Assembly: GCA_017163975.1 (NCBI GenBank)
Contig: JAFFSR010000218.1
Location: forward strand, 4,901,501 to 4,965,500
Reading direction: 5' to 3'
From: Anastatus disparis
Lineage: Eukaryota > Arthropoda > Insecta > Hymenoptera > Eupelmidae
DNA: 64,000 bases
The notes beneath the pieces are model-generated. The model saw nothing but the letters and a program-made list of their open reading frames with translations. It ran no database searches and was not told where the DNA came from. The first letter of the stretch is position 1; every line of letters begins with the position of its first letter. Positions 49,301 to 60,037 of this stretch are shown here, piece by piece. Both the position numbers and the translations under genes were made by a program.

Positions 49301-52300
49301 AGTTTCGCACTGGAAAAGTTAGGTGTCATTATCTTAATAAGACAATTTCTCCATTTGTTTTAACAAGAAACTAGCTTTTTTAGAAATACGACGCTAAATA
49401 GTCGTAACTTGAACGAGCTACTTTAATTTTTGCAGCTTTAATTAACAATATTAATTATTGAGCATTAAGGTACTTCAATTTCACGCTTTTATACCTCGAT
49501 CACGATAAAATAAATTTATAATTCTTTTTCGTGTTCCATCAATTTACTAGTAATTTAAATGTTAATGCGTCTTATTTCTCGTTAATGTTTAGTTAAATAA
49601 TTACATTTTTAAGATATGAAATCAGTCAAGTTTTTCAAGAAATCTGACCGCTTTGGCATATTATTATCTTTGTTAGTTTTTAATTTATACACTTTTAGAG
49701 CTATGATAATACACAATTTTGCCAATGTGTTTCATAATAAGACAATAAAAAAATTTATTTTTAAAGACTTTTGAAAATGAAGGAAATCGTGAGCTTGTCA
49801 AATTATATATTCTTGGTTCTTGTTGTTGTCTCATGCTTTGACTTAAATATAATCAAGTTTTTAGAAACGAGTTTGTAAGAGAGTAGATTTGACGTTAAAT
49901 AGTCAAACAATTGGAGTTGTGAACTTGAGAAATATTATTTAAAAAATCACATAGAAAATAAGTCAAGCAGATGAATAATAAGTAAATAAGTGACAAGTTG
50001 TTACAGAAGAATCGACGTTAAATAGTCGTAGCATCTAGTTTTTAAATCGGTCATCTCAGATCAAAGTCTATAAGTCCATTTTATTCTTTGATCTAAAATA
50101 CATGCATTTTGTGGTTAAATTTTAAAAAATCACAATTAACATACTTTAGGATAAAATCAGGTTATCGATGACAAATGATTTTATTTATATCGGAAAACTT
50201 TAATATTTCTGTATAATTCAATGTCTTGGTTTTTGTATGATGAAAATTCGACGTTAAATAGTCGCGTTACATTTTTCATTTAAAATTTCAAAATTTCATG
50301 AAAGAGTATCTTCTTCGAAAAGGCAACTTTTATCTATATTCGGAAATATCGGCACATTTTATTTAATATGTCTTTTTTTTATTGCTCTGGCTAATGTTTT
50401 ACCGCAAATTTTATTTTATTAAATGGTCGACGTTAAATAGTCGCATTTTAATTCAATTATATAACTTATTACTTGGTTCAATATTTTTATTCGTTTTTAA
50501 GGTTTTTTGTTTTAAAATGAATACTGTTTTATTTAAAAAAAAATATTGACGAATAAGTTCAAGTATAATAATGGGAATAATTTTTATTTACATATATTTT
50601 AAGGTATGAATTTCACAAATCCTTAGAATATACGCATGGAAAATCCAATATTTATATTTAATTTCAGTCGTTTAATATTCTACAATAAATACATTTGTGG
50701 TTATATTTTAAAAAATGACAATGAACATATTTTAGGATAAAATCAGGTTATCGATGACAAATGATTTTATTTATATCGGAAAACTTTAATATTTCTGTAT
50801 AATTCAATGTCTTGGTTTTTGTATGATGAAAATTCGACGTTAAATAGTCGCGTTACATTTTTCATTTAAAATTTCAAAATTTCATGAAAGAGTATCTTCT
50901 TCGAAAAGGCAACTTTTATCTATATTCGGAAATATCGGCACATTTTATTTAATATGTCTTTTTTTTATTGCTCTGGCTAATGTTTTACCGCAAATTTTAT
51001 TTTATTAAATGGTCGACGTTAAATAGTCGCATTTTAATTCAATTATATAACTTATTACTTGGTTCAATATTTTTATTCGTTTTTAAGGTTTTTTGTTTTA
51101 AAATGAATACTGTTTTATTTAAAAAAAAATATTGACGAATAAGTTCAAGTATAATAATGGGAATAATTTTTATTTACATATATTTTAAGGTATGAATTTC
51201 ACAAATCCTTAGAATATACGCATGGAAAATCCAATATTTATATTTAATTTCAGTCGTTTAATATTCTACAATAAATACATTTGTGGTTATATTTTAAAAA
51301 ATGACAATGAACATATTTTAGGATAAAATCAGGTTATCGATGACAAATGATTTTATTTATATCGGAAAACTTTAATATTTCTGTATAATTTAATGTCATA
51401 GTTTTTGTATGATGAAAATTCGACGTTAAATAGTCGCGTTACATTTTTCATTTAAAATTTCAAAATTTCATGAAAGAGTATCTTCTTCGAAAAGGCAACT
51501 TTTATCTATATTCGGAAATATCAGCACATTTTATTTAATATGTCTTTTTTTTATTGCTCTGGCTAATGTTTTACCGCAAATTTTATTTTATTAAATGGTC
51601 GACGTTAAATAGTCGCATTTTAATTCAATTATATAACTTATTACTTGGTTCAATATTTTTATTCGTTTTGAAGGTTTTTTGTTTTAAAATGAATACTGTT
51701 TTATTTAAAAAAAAATATTGACGAATAAGTTCAAGTATAATAATGGGAATAATTTTTATTTACATATATTTTAAGGTATGCATTTCACAAATCCTTAGAA
51801 TATACGCATGGAAAATCCAATATTTATATTCAGTTTCTTGTCACACTAATCATTAATAGTTTATCATTTTCGAAGGAATTTTACAAGCTTAGATTTTGAA
51901 AATTCAGGCAATTTTTTTTATTTGCCTTACGTAGAAACTAATTTTCGGAAGAAGTAAGTCGACATTAAATAGTCGCATTTTCGAAAAGGGGGTCTATTAT
52001 TGTGAAATAAATATTTCAATTATACATCAGCATATCGATAATAAGCAAATGTTGTATACATGTGAATGGACAATGGTAAATTTGTAATTGCTTATTGTAA
52101 TTTTTATTCAATTTAAAAGAAAAACTTGTATTGTTAAAAATCTCATTTCTATAAACACCAAGTCGACGTTAAATAGTCGCAACTTGAATGAGCTTCTTAA
52201 CTTTATGCAGTTTCAATTAACGATGCTAATTATTTTGCATTGAGGTACTTCAATTTCACATATATATCCTGATTATGATAAATAAATTTATCATTGTATC

Positions 52301-53885
52301 TTGTATTTCATTAATTAAAACGTAATTTAAACGTAAATGCACATAGTTTCTCGTTCATGTTTAGTTAAATAATTAAATTATCCTGATTAATCTTGATGAC
52401 TCTTTGAAGATACATCGACGTTAAATAGTCGAGCTTTTCAAGATATGAGTTTGGTTAACTTTTCACACAATCTAACAATTTTGGCATGATATTATTATCT
52501 TTGATAACTTTGGATTGATGCACTTTTAGAGTTATGACGATAAAAAATTTCGCCAATGTATTTTATTATATCCGCATAAAAATCGTGAATTTGTCAAATT
52601 AAATTTTTATTGTTCTTGTTTTTTATATTTCTTCTGACTTGATAATTTTATTTTGAAGAAAAATCGACGCTAAATAGTCGAATGTTTCGAGACTTGAATA
52701 TAATAAAGTTTTGAGAAAAGATAAATAGGAAACGTTTTAATTTGAACACACGCAATTATTGAGTTGGCGTTAAATAGCCAAATATTTGGAATTGTCAATT
52801 TCACGGGTCTTCATAAAAACGACATCGAAAATCTGTCAAACTGATAAATATCATTTGATTATCGATATTTTGCTTCAGAAAAATCGACGTTAAAAGTCGA
52901 AACTTTTAAGATTTCAATGTAATTAGATCATTGTATAAATAATTGGAAACGCGTCGATTTGCATATATGTTAATACTGATGTGAATTCGGCCGATCATTT
53001 GGAGTTGTCAAATTCATGAATCTTTCCAAAAAAAACCACATAGAAGGGAAGTCTTACTGAAATACTGAATAATATACTTGAAAAAAACGACGATAGATAG
53101 TCGAATATTTCAAGACATGAATTTATTGTTTGGCGTTACCAAATCTTGAGTACTAAATAAATAAAACTGATTGTCTAAATTTGTACTTAAACTACACAAT
53201 ATGACTTCTATGAAGATAAGACAGTATCCCTTTATTTGAATTATCAAGAAACAAGTGTTTCAATAACCATATCGACAAAGGTGTCGTCTTTTATTTATGT
53301 CCATTGTATTTGACACACATTTTATATTTGTTTGGTAATCAGTCAAGCTAATTAAAAAAAAATCGACGTTAAATAGTCGAAGCTTCCATTTTTTAATCTG
53401 ATTATTTTATACCAAATCCTAATATTTTATTTTAATCTTAGTGTGAATTAAAATAAATTTGCTTGTAGTTGAATTTAAAAAAATTACAATCAACATATCT
53501 TAACATACAATCATGTCATCAATGACAAACAATTGTATTTATGTCGGAAAAATTTAATATTTCTACATAAATCAAGATCATAGTGGTTACGCCTTAACTT
53601 GAGATTCCAGTGCAATATATTCTGACGATAAAAAATTGACGTTAAATAGTCGCAAATTTTTTCATCGCCTATGACTTATCATTCATTATTCTATTTTATA
53701 AAAATAACACTTGTTTGATTAATTAATTTAAATAATCGAATAGTGTACTGATTTTTTATGACGAAAAAGAAGTCATTGTTAAAAATCAACGTAATCGAAC
53801 TGCAGTCAATCTCAGAAATAATTAATTATTAATTTTATTTTAATGTTCATGCTTATATGAGAATCGACGTTAAATAGTCGAATCG
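46362..53885 (+). repeat. Hairpin-motif array D (31 hand-counted copies)
   Basis: Hand-read starts: 46362, 46825, 47104, 47223, 47304, 47496, 47976, 48180, 48350, 48491, 48865, 49108, 49388, 49888, 50012, 50248, 50427, 50834, 51013, 51420, 51599, 51959, 52163, 52415, 52664, 52764, 52884, 53097, 53363, 53637, 53864. The fully compensated TTGGC/GCCAA stem of unit A is kept at 52764. The first hairpin here is TCGACGCTAAATAGTCGA, where A has a changed loop (TCTAAATA). Confidence 0.93.
50200..51830 (+). repeat. Three-fold 585 bp amplification inside array D
   Basis: Pairs of hairpins (50248/50427, 50834/51013, 51420/51599) repeat with a period of about 586 bp and near-identical spacers. A has the same two unit types in a different order and number. 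Confidence 0.92.
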
Positions 53886-54113
53886 TATACCGATTGTTTA
53901 TGACAAAAACGAATTAATTGTTTATAATTAATCTGATCGAACCGCACATGAAAATTGCATTCGCCGATTTGTCAGAAGAGCATTAACAAATGCTGTGAAA
54001 TGAAACTGTACGAATATTTTCAATTCAAATTTGTATTTTCATTTCGATGTGATTGATTAATGTATATGTATATTTGTGTAAATAGATTTTTGTAATACAA
54101 TATATATTTATAA

Positions 54114-54145
54114 AATAAATAAAAATTATTTAACAATAAACAAAA
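54114..54145 (+). terminator. Polyadenylation signals of unit D
   Basis: AATAAA at 54,114-54,119 and just beyond, same setting as unit A. Confidence 0.65.
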
Positions 54146-54319
54146 CATGTTTCACCTTTACCCAAATATCATTTTCCTAAAAAGATAAATTGAAATTTTG
54201 ATTAGGGCATCAAAAATCCTTATTTGTTTTGAAAAACCAACCATAGTTTTAAATAAACTTTTACATTAATTTTTACAATACTAAATAATGAAAAAATATC
54301 ATGAGAATGTTCATAATAT

Positions 54320-55389
54320 TGCGACGATTCAAAAATCGCGCTAGACTTAGTACTTGCGCTCAGCCGCTACGACGCGCTACTCCCGCAACGGGAATAGCGA
54401 GCTCCGTAGCATATATAAGCGAGCCGCCGAACCAGCAGGAGACTCTCTCCCCTTCCAGTGTGTAAGAGTGGGGTTGCTCGGCACATTGGAAGTTATCCTT
54501 ACCTATACTCCCGTCTCAAGCTATGTTAGGGTGGGATTGCCCGGCATAGTCTCCTATCTATCCGTCAGCGTAAGGGTGGGGTTGCCCGACACTGACTCCT
54601 AGTCACTACCTCCACCATCGCGGGTCGGGGTAGATTCCTCCATTGGTCTCTGACCGAAAGTCTCCCCCCTCTTCTCCACTTATGGTTTAGAGGGTTACCA
54701 TCCTAGTTTTTCCTGTACTACCTTACCTGGCTCCGTTACCGACCGCGCCGAACTCCGCCGGTAAAGTAGGTCGCGAATTTACCCGCCGAGTCTTTATTAT
54801 TATATAATTAACTTTTGTATTTCTTTTCTTTGTTTTATTTGTTACAGCCGATAAATACAAACTAGCGCCACCTAGCGGTCAAGAAGACAACTAAAAAATT
54901 TTCTTTTTCTTTTCCAACGTACGAAACGTTATTACATACAATTATAATTTTTAATTTTGTTATTCAATATTATTTAATCGGCGTTGTAATTATTTTGTTA
55001 TTCTTTTTATTTTTATTAATAAATATAAAAGAAAAAGATAGTTTAAGTCTAAACCTAAAAGTATCGTGTTTAAACTTAATCACCAGTCCGCAGTACCCAT
55101 CCTGCTTCCTCTCACATTATCACTTAGTACGTAAGGATAGGTTAGCTTTGTATCATTCATTTGATTATTCTTTTAATTAATATTATTTCTCTTTCTTTTC
55201 AAATATTTAAATGGATTTTAATTTATTTATTTCTTTCTTATTATTAATTTTATTAATTTAATAAGGTTAGGTTAGTTTAGTATGTAAGTTTGAACTTTGG
55301 CCTCCGAGAATCAACAATCTGCAGCGCCCTCTAAAGTCTGACGCCTACGATATCAAGATCTATTCGAGGCAAAAAGGCCAAACGTTACA
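54320..55389 (+). mobile_element. Solo LTR (1,070 bp), absent from the A copy
   Basis: Starts TGCGACGATTC, ends AACGTTACA (TG...CA), and is flanked by ATAT on both sides (54,316-54,319 and 55,390-55,393). The A copy is uninterrupted here (GTTCATATTTTG near 10,109), so this is a clean insertion after the duplication. It is much GC-richer than its surroundings. It has a CATATATAAGCGAG promoter-like site at about 54,409, three similar GTAAG(A/G)GTGGG(G/A)TTGC motifs between 54,463 and 54,590, and an AATAAA at about 55,018. There are no gag-pol frames, so it is a solo LTR of an unidentified, possibly Gypsy-like retrotransposon. The 82-codon frame inside it (54,354-54,602) is not a gene. Confidence 0.85.
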
Positions 55390-57168
55390 ATATTTTGTCT
55401 TATAAAAATAAATTCATATTAATAAACTGATGAAAAAAATTCATACTGTGCTTCAATTTTTATTTTATAAAGTCAAAATGGATTCATTTTTTTATATTTT
55501 TTATTCATGAAATAGTATTAAAACAACAAAAGAAAAGAGTTCAAAATATATTAATCAAATGAAATTTTTTTAAAAAATAAAGAAAAATTGCATTTGAACT
55601 TTTTACATATTTATTGAAAAAATTTAACATTCAAGATTTTTTTTTTATCATTCAATGATTAATATAGATTGTTACAGTAATCGTTGACATAATATCAAGC
55701 TTTAAGAACGAGCTTCATAAAATTTTTTCATTTTATATGATAGATGAAAATCAAACTTGTAAGGATAGTGTTTCTCTTTCGGTTCACCGATTTTGCTCAG
55801 ATTTTGTATTCTGGATCTAAAATTATGAAGAAATTCAAAATTTCAAGCCTTAATCCTCAATATTTCCCTAATTACAGGCAATCACAGAAAGTTACTAAAA
55901 AGTTACTAGTTAGTATTATTTTCGAATGTTTTTGAGAAGCGTTAGCATTAATAGCTAACGCTTAAAACTTTTTTAAAATTAAAGTTGAGCTTAAATTCAG
56001 TCGAAATAGTAGTGACAGCATATAAAAATATTACTTTTTTTCTAATTACAGCATAATAAAGATTAACTTAATTCAGAGATTTCCTTTAAATTTCATATTA
56101 ACCAAGAAAGTATGTATCTAGTGGTAGAAAGACTATACCAGTTTTAATTGATATGAATCGCAGTCACGATTAAATATTCTTGAATTATATTTTGAAAGAA
56201 GTGTATAGAAATATAATTGTAATAATCTTAGCTTGATTCGGCGTAGTAGATATAGGGCGAGTACAGTCAGACGATAAAATAAATACACTTGGTTTGATAT
56301 TTTAATTAGAGAAATCTTTATTTGATACTTTGAATAATATTTTATAATAGACTGAATATGGTTATTACGTAATCTCTATAGTGAGGATAATTGCATAGCG
56401 CCAATAATTTAAAGTGCTGAGAAATTCTGTATAGTCGTATCTTTTTGAGTGATTTTTAAAGTGTGAGGATGATCCCGTTCTTCATCAGTATTTATAGTAA
56501 TTATTCATATTTATTATTAAATTATTAAGATTTCTTTAAATTGACACATAAAATTTATTAGTAAGTATTTTTACAGAGTTTTATAATTTTGTTCGTATAA
56601 TCGTTACTATTGACCAATACTAATTTTAAATTTCTTTTACTGTTCTATTTTTTTTGTTTAGCTTAACGAATTCTTTCATGGTTCAATGACTGTTTTATTT
56701 AACGATACGTCGTGACGTAACATTAAAATATTTTCTCCTGATAAAAAAGAATTTGTAGCATTGCATTGGTAAAAAGAACAATATTTATTAATTGTAATTT
56801 ATTTATGCGAGTTAAAAAATACAATTCTGGTTAAATATAATATTTTACGTCTTGATTTTGAAGTTTTATTTGTTAACAAAAAATAATTCCAGTAAATAAT
56901 ATCGAAGCAGAGAAAAGATTAAAAATTGAATATTTCCTAGGAATACCATTCTATCATAATTTCAAAGTTGTAAACCTTGCATTAAATTTTCTTCGAAGGA
57001 TCAAATGTAAAATAATGAACAACCCTCCTTCTTTTATTTAATCTTAAATTATAAACTGGAAGCTTAAACTTATTAAAAAGATTATTTTTACCTTACCTGA
57101 GTGGCTTAAATATAATTTATGAGTTTCTGCAATTATAAGAAATAAATAGTAAGATGGTGCTTACGTAT
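55390..57168. other. Downstream flank of unit D, no gene seen
   Basis: Up to 56,665 this is the duplicate of 10,110-11,385, including the 10 bp hairpin at 55,937-55,963. From 56,666 the sequence is unique to this side of the duplication. It is AT-rich without convincing frames. Confidence 0.55.
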
Positions 57169-57170
57169 TA

Positions 57171-57327
57171 CCCTGGTAGAAATGTGAGCATTAAAAATGG
57201 TGTGTATAAAAATTTGAGGTTATTAGTTATAAAAATGCCAAATAAATGGCCAATAAATGTTAAAAAAAGCGTTTTCATTTCTACTGGCCAAAAAATGGTA
57301 AAAAAAACGTTTCAATTTCCACCAGGG
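57171..57327. mobile_element. 157 bp element with CCCTGGTAGAAAT ends and TA flanks
   Basis: CCCTGGTAGAAAT at the left and ATTTCCACCAGGG at the right, with TA outside both ends. It shares its ends with the 96 bp palindromes but not their interior, so it is another member of the same nonautonomous family. Confidence 0.72.
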
Positions 57328-58650
57328 TAGAGATTCAAATTTTAATTATAAATGTTTTTAGTCTAATATTTATGATTTGATATATTACAATTTTCTAACA
57401 TATTTTAAAATAAAATATTAAAAAATTTAAATGAATATTTAAACTTTCTTTTATATAGAAAACAATCACAAATTAAGCTTTTTATTTATTAAATTAATTA
57501 AATTATACATGAAACAAAAGTACGTTTTATAAAACATTTTTGATTAAGTGTCCCTTTTTTAAAATAGCTTAAGTTCGGATTTACAAAAAAAAAATTCCAT
57601 AATTATCTTACAATAAATAAATAACTGTCAATATAAGCACAAATAATTCGTTCGTTATTCATATTTCAACATAGAAAAGCGTATGTTTTTGTAATAACTA
57701 CAGTCCCTACTGTTTTTGACATTTTAATATGATAGGAGTTTAATTTAGCAAACTACCATTGTATGTTAAAATAATTCATAAAATGTATATGATTTTATAG
57801 GTAAAGTATTGCGCATAGTAAAATAGAAAGCTTGTAAAAGCTAGTAAACTTTTCAGCTGAATATATTCAATTGTAAATATTAATACATATTAAAATAAGA
57901 GTAAAAAGATTATATCTGTTTTCATTAAATGGAATTGGAACTATTGTAAATAAATTTTAAAATTAAAATTTTAACAAAAAAATGTATAAGGTGAAGTTGC
58001 CAATAATTAATTAATAAAGAATATATTGTTAATTTTACTCATGCATTGGAAAAATTTGTGGTGATCAATAAAACACTCTAGAGAAATTAAGTACTAGCTT
58101 AAAAGTTTTGTATCTCATGAAATAATGGTCGTACAGAATTGTACAGCAGCTCATTTTAAAGGTATTTGTAAATGTTTTTTAATGTTGTAATTAATTTAAT
58201 TTATTAATTTAATTTCAATCACTTGTTTGGGAAATAAAGCAACTTAAAAAAAAAAATTTCCGCCTCTGCTAAAATTTGAAACATTTTTTTAAAAATGCTG
58301 GTAGAATAATTTTACAAAATTAATTTTAAAGGTATTTTACTAGACTTTTTAATCAACTTTTATTTGTTCTTCTAGATTAAAAAATAGGCTTCTTTTTTAT
58401 TTTTTCGATATCTTCTTAATTACAGGAGATATAGAAAGTGCCAAATAAAAAAAGTGTATTTTTGTATGTAGAATAATTCTAAATTTTCTCAAAATTTTTT
58501 GAGTACTCTAATTTTTTTGATATTTTTGCGGTATTCGTATATAAAAGTGTACAAGAATACCATAACAATATAAAAAAAATAAAATGCTCAAGACCGTAAG
58601 TTAATTTTACATATTTTTATTTTTTTTGTATTGATGTCACTGTATTTATT
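57328..58650. other. AT-rich stretch, nothing recognised
   Basis: Low-complexity AT-rich DNA between the small element and the SINE. No reading frame, hairpin motif or splice-like structure that I can support. Confidence 0.5.
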
Positions 58651-58814
58651 ATACTGCTACTAAGTGATGGAGGTTACTTAAGTGTGTTTGTCAACAAAGT
58701 ACATGCAACGTATAAGAGTGGTGTTTGTATCAACCAGTCGCTCAGAGCGGGATTCGAACTCGAGACCTCGAGATTATGAAATGATCGCTCTATCAAGTGA
58801 GCCACTCAGACCTC
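58650..58814 (-). mobile_element. tRNA-derived SINE fragment
   Basis: On the minus strand the head (58,814 to about 58,739) has an A box TGGCTCACTTG (58,794-58,804) and a B box AGTTCGAATCC (58,750-58,760), with a CAT-like anticodon loop between. The acceptor and T stems do not pair well, so it is not a working tRNA gene. A non-tRNA body continues toward about 58,650; its left end is not defined. Confidence 0.7.
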
Positions 58815-59149
58815 AATAGTATATTTGTTAACTAATAATATTATATATTTATCTAAATAAAAGCAAACAATGACTGTTGATATTTATATTGTCGTTTATT
58901 CGTTTATCACAGCATTGAGTTGCATTTGACAATGTATAATTACTCAACAAAAATTTTAAACAAAAAAAAATTGTCAATATTATTTAAAATATTGAAAATT
59001 GAACTTTTGTGAATAATAAATTAACGTGATTTTATTTTTGTAAAAAAAGTAAGAAAATTCAATGTAAATATTCTGTTGGATAATAAAATCATGAATATAA
59101 ATTTATTTTATTCTACCTACTATTTTCCACTTACTGAAAATTTTTTTTT

Positions 59150-59380
59150 AATCCTCCGCTTCATTTGGGTAAAATGGTTCGGATTTTAACTGTATTAAAT
59201 CCAACTTTTATCTCTTATGTTATCAGTTTATAAATTCGACTTATTTGAAATAAAGGTGGGAGTGCCAATATTATAATAGCCAATTCATTAACCATGCATT
59301 TAGTTTCTTTAAAAAGAATTAGTAAGGACTAAGGTGGATTAAATTTGGAGTATATAAGGCACCGAAAATGCAAGTTGAAA
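59150..59380 (+). promoter_or_regulatory. TATA promoter of unit E
   Basis: TATATAAG at 59,351-59,358. Upstream blocks (ATGGTTCGGATTTTAACTG, CCAACTTTTATCTCTTATG, AAATTCGACTTATTT) match those of A, C and D with some divergence. Confidence 0.75.
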
Positions 59381-60037
59381 TCACATCCATTCCAACTGCT
59401 GGAGGTGTAGTACTGAGTAATACTAACATCTATAGGCAACGGAGTTTTCAGAGCAACATTTGGAAGTAAGTGTAACCTTTACATTTAAAATTACTTATTT
59501 TTAGAAAAAAAAATTCTTTCCTTTTGGATTTGAATTGTTAAAAGTAATAGTTGGAAATTCAGAGTCTTGTGTTCATTTATTTAAGTTTTTCATAAGCAAT
59601 GTGGATAGATCCTATGTTGTAGTTTAATTTTTTAACAAAGATTGAATACTATTTGTAAGAGTGTGTTTCGTATTTTGCAGAATTTATGAGTCAAGGATGA
59701 TTCCAATACTACAATCAAGAAATTTCCAACATAGAATGCAACATCATTCAACGATTCGATGTTTATCATTCGGAAGACACAGGTGGTACAGCACTTCATT
59801 TCTGGATTTATGAAATTCTGTTTAAATCTGCGTTGGAGTAAGTTTTTAAAGTGTAGATTCAACAGCTTGTGGATATTTTTAATCGTGCATATTGGCAAAT
59901 CAAGATTATTTTATCACTTTGGTTTTTGTCGTGCAAGTATTCATGTTTTTTACCTTGCACGAAGAAAAAACGAATAGTTTTGTTATTGAATACTGAAATA
60001 TTTAAACATTTCCAATCTTTAAATCTTTGAGGAGTAA

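Larger units (their letters stand above)
45665..54140 (+). ncRNA. Unit D: candidate long noncoding RNA with hairpin array
   Basis: Exon 1 ends at 45,749 (GTAAGT). Intron 1 is 45,750-45,951 (TTTTGCAG). Exon 2 is 45,952-46,046 (GTGAGT). A possible exon 3 starts at 46,339. AATAAA signals lie from 54,114. It is the recent twin of unit A. Where the two differ at a hairpin (A 5540 TTTGGC/GTCAAA, D 49888 TTTGAC/GTCAAA), both still pair, G.U in A and A-U in D. No long reading frame. Confidence 0.72.
44416..56665. repeat. Segmental duplication, copy 2 (contains unit D)
   Basis: Nearly identical to 1-11,385. Differences seen: array unit number and order (50,200-51,830), a small deletion near 46,495, a short deletion near 47,290, and the inserted solo LTR. 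It ends at GCTTA (56,661-56,665), after which it reads AACGAATTC, unlike the transposon-containing A copy. Confidence 0.93.

Noticed and set aside
58739..58814. Functional tRNA-Met gene on the minus strand
   Set aside because: A and B boxes and a CAT loop are present, but acceptor and T stems mispair; better explained as a SINE head.
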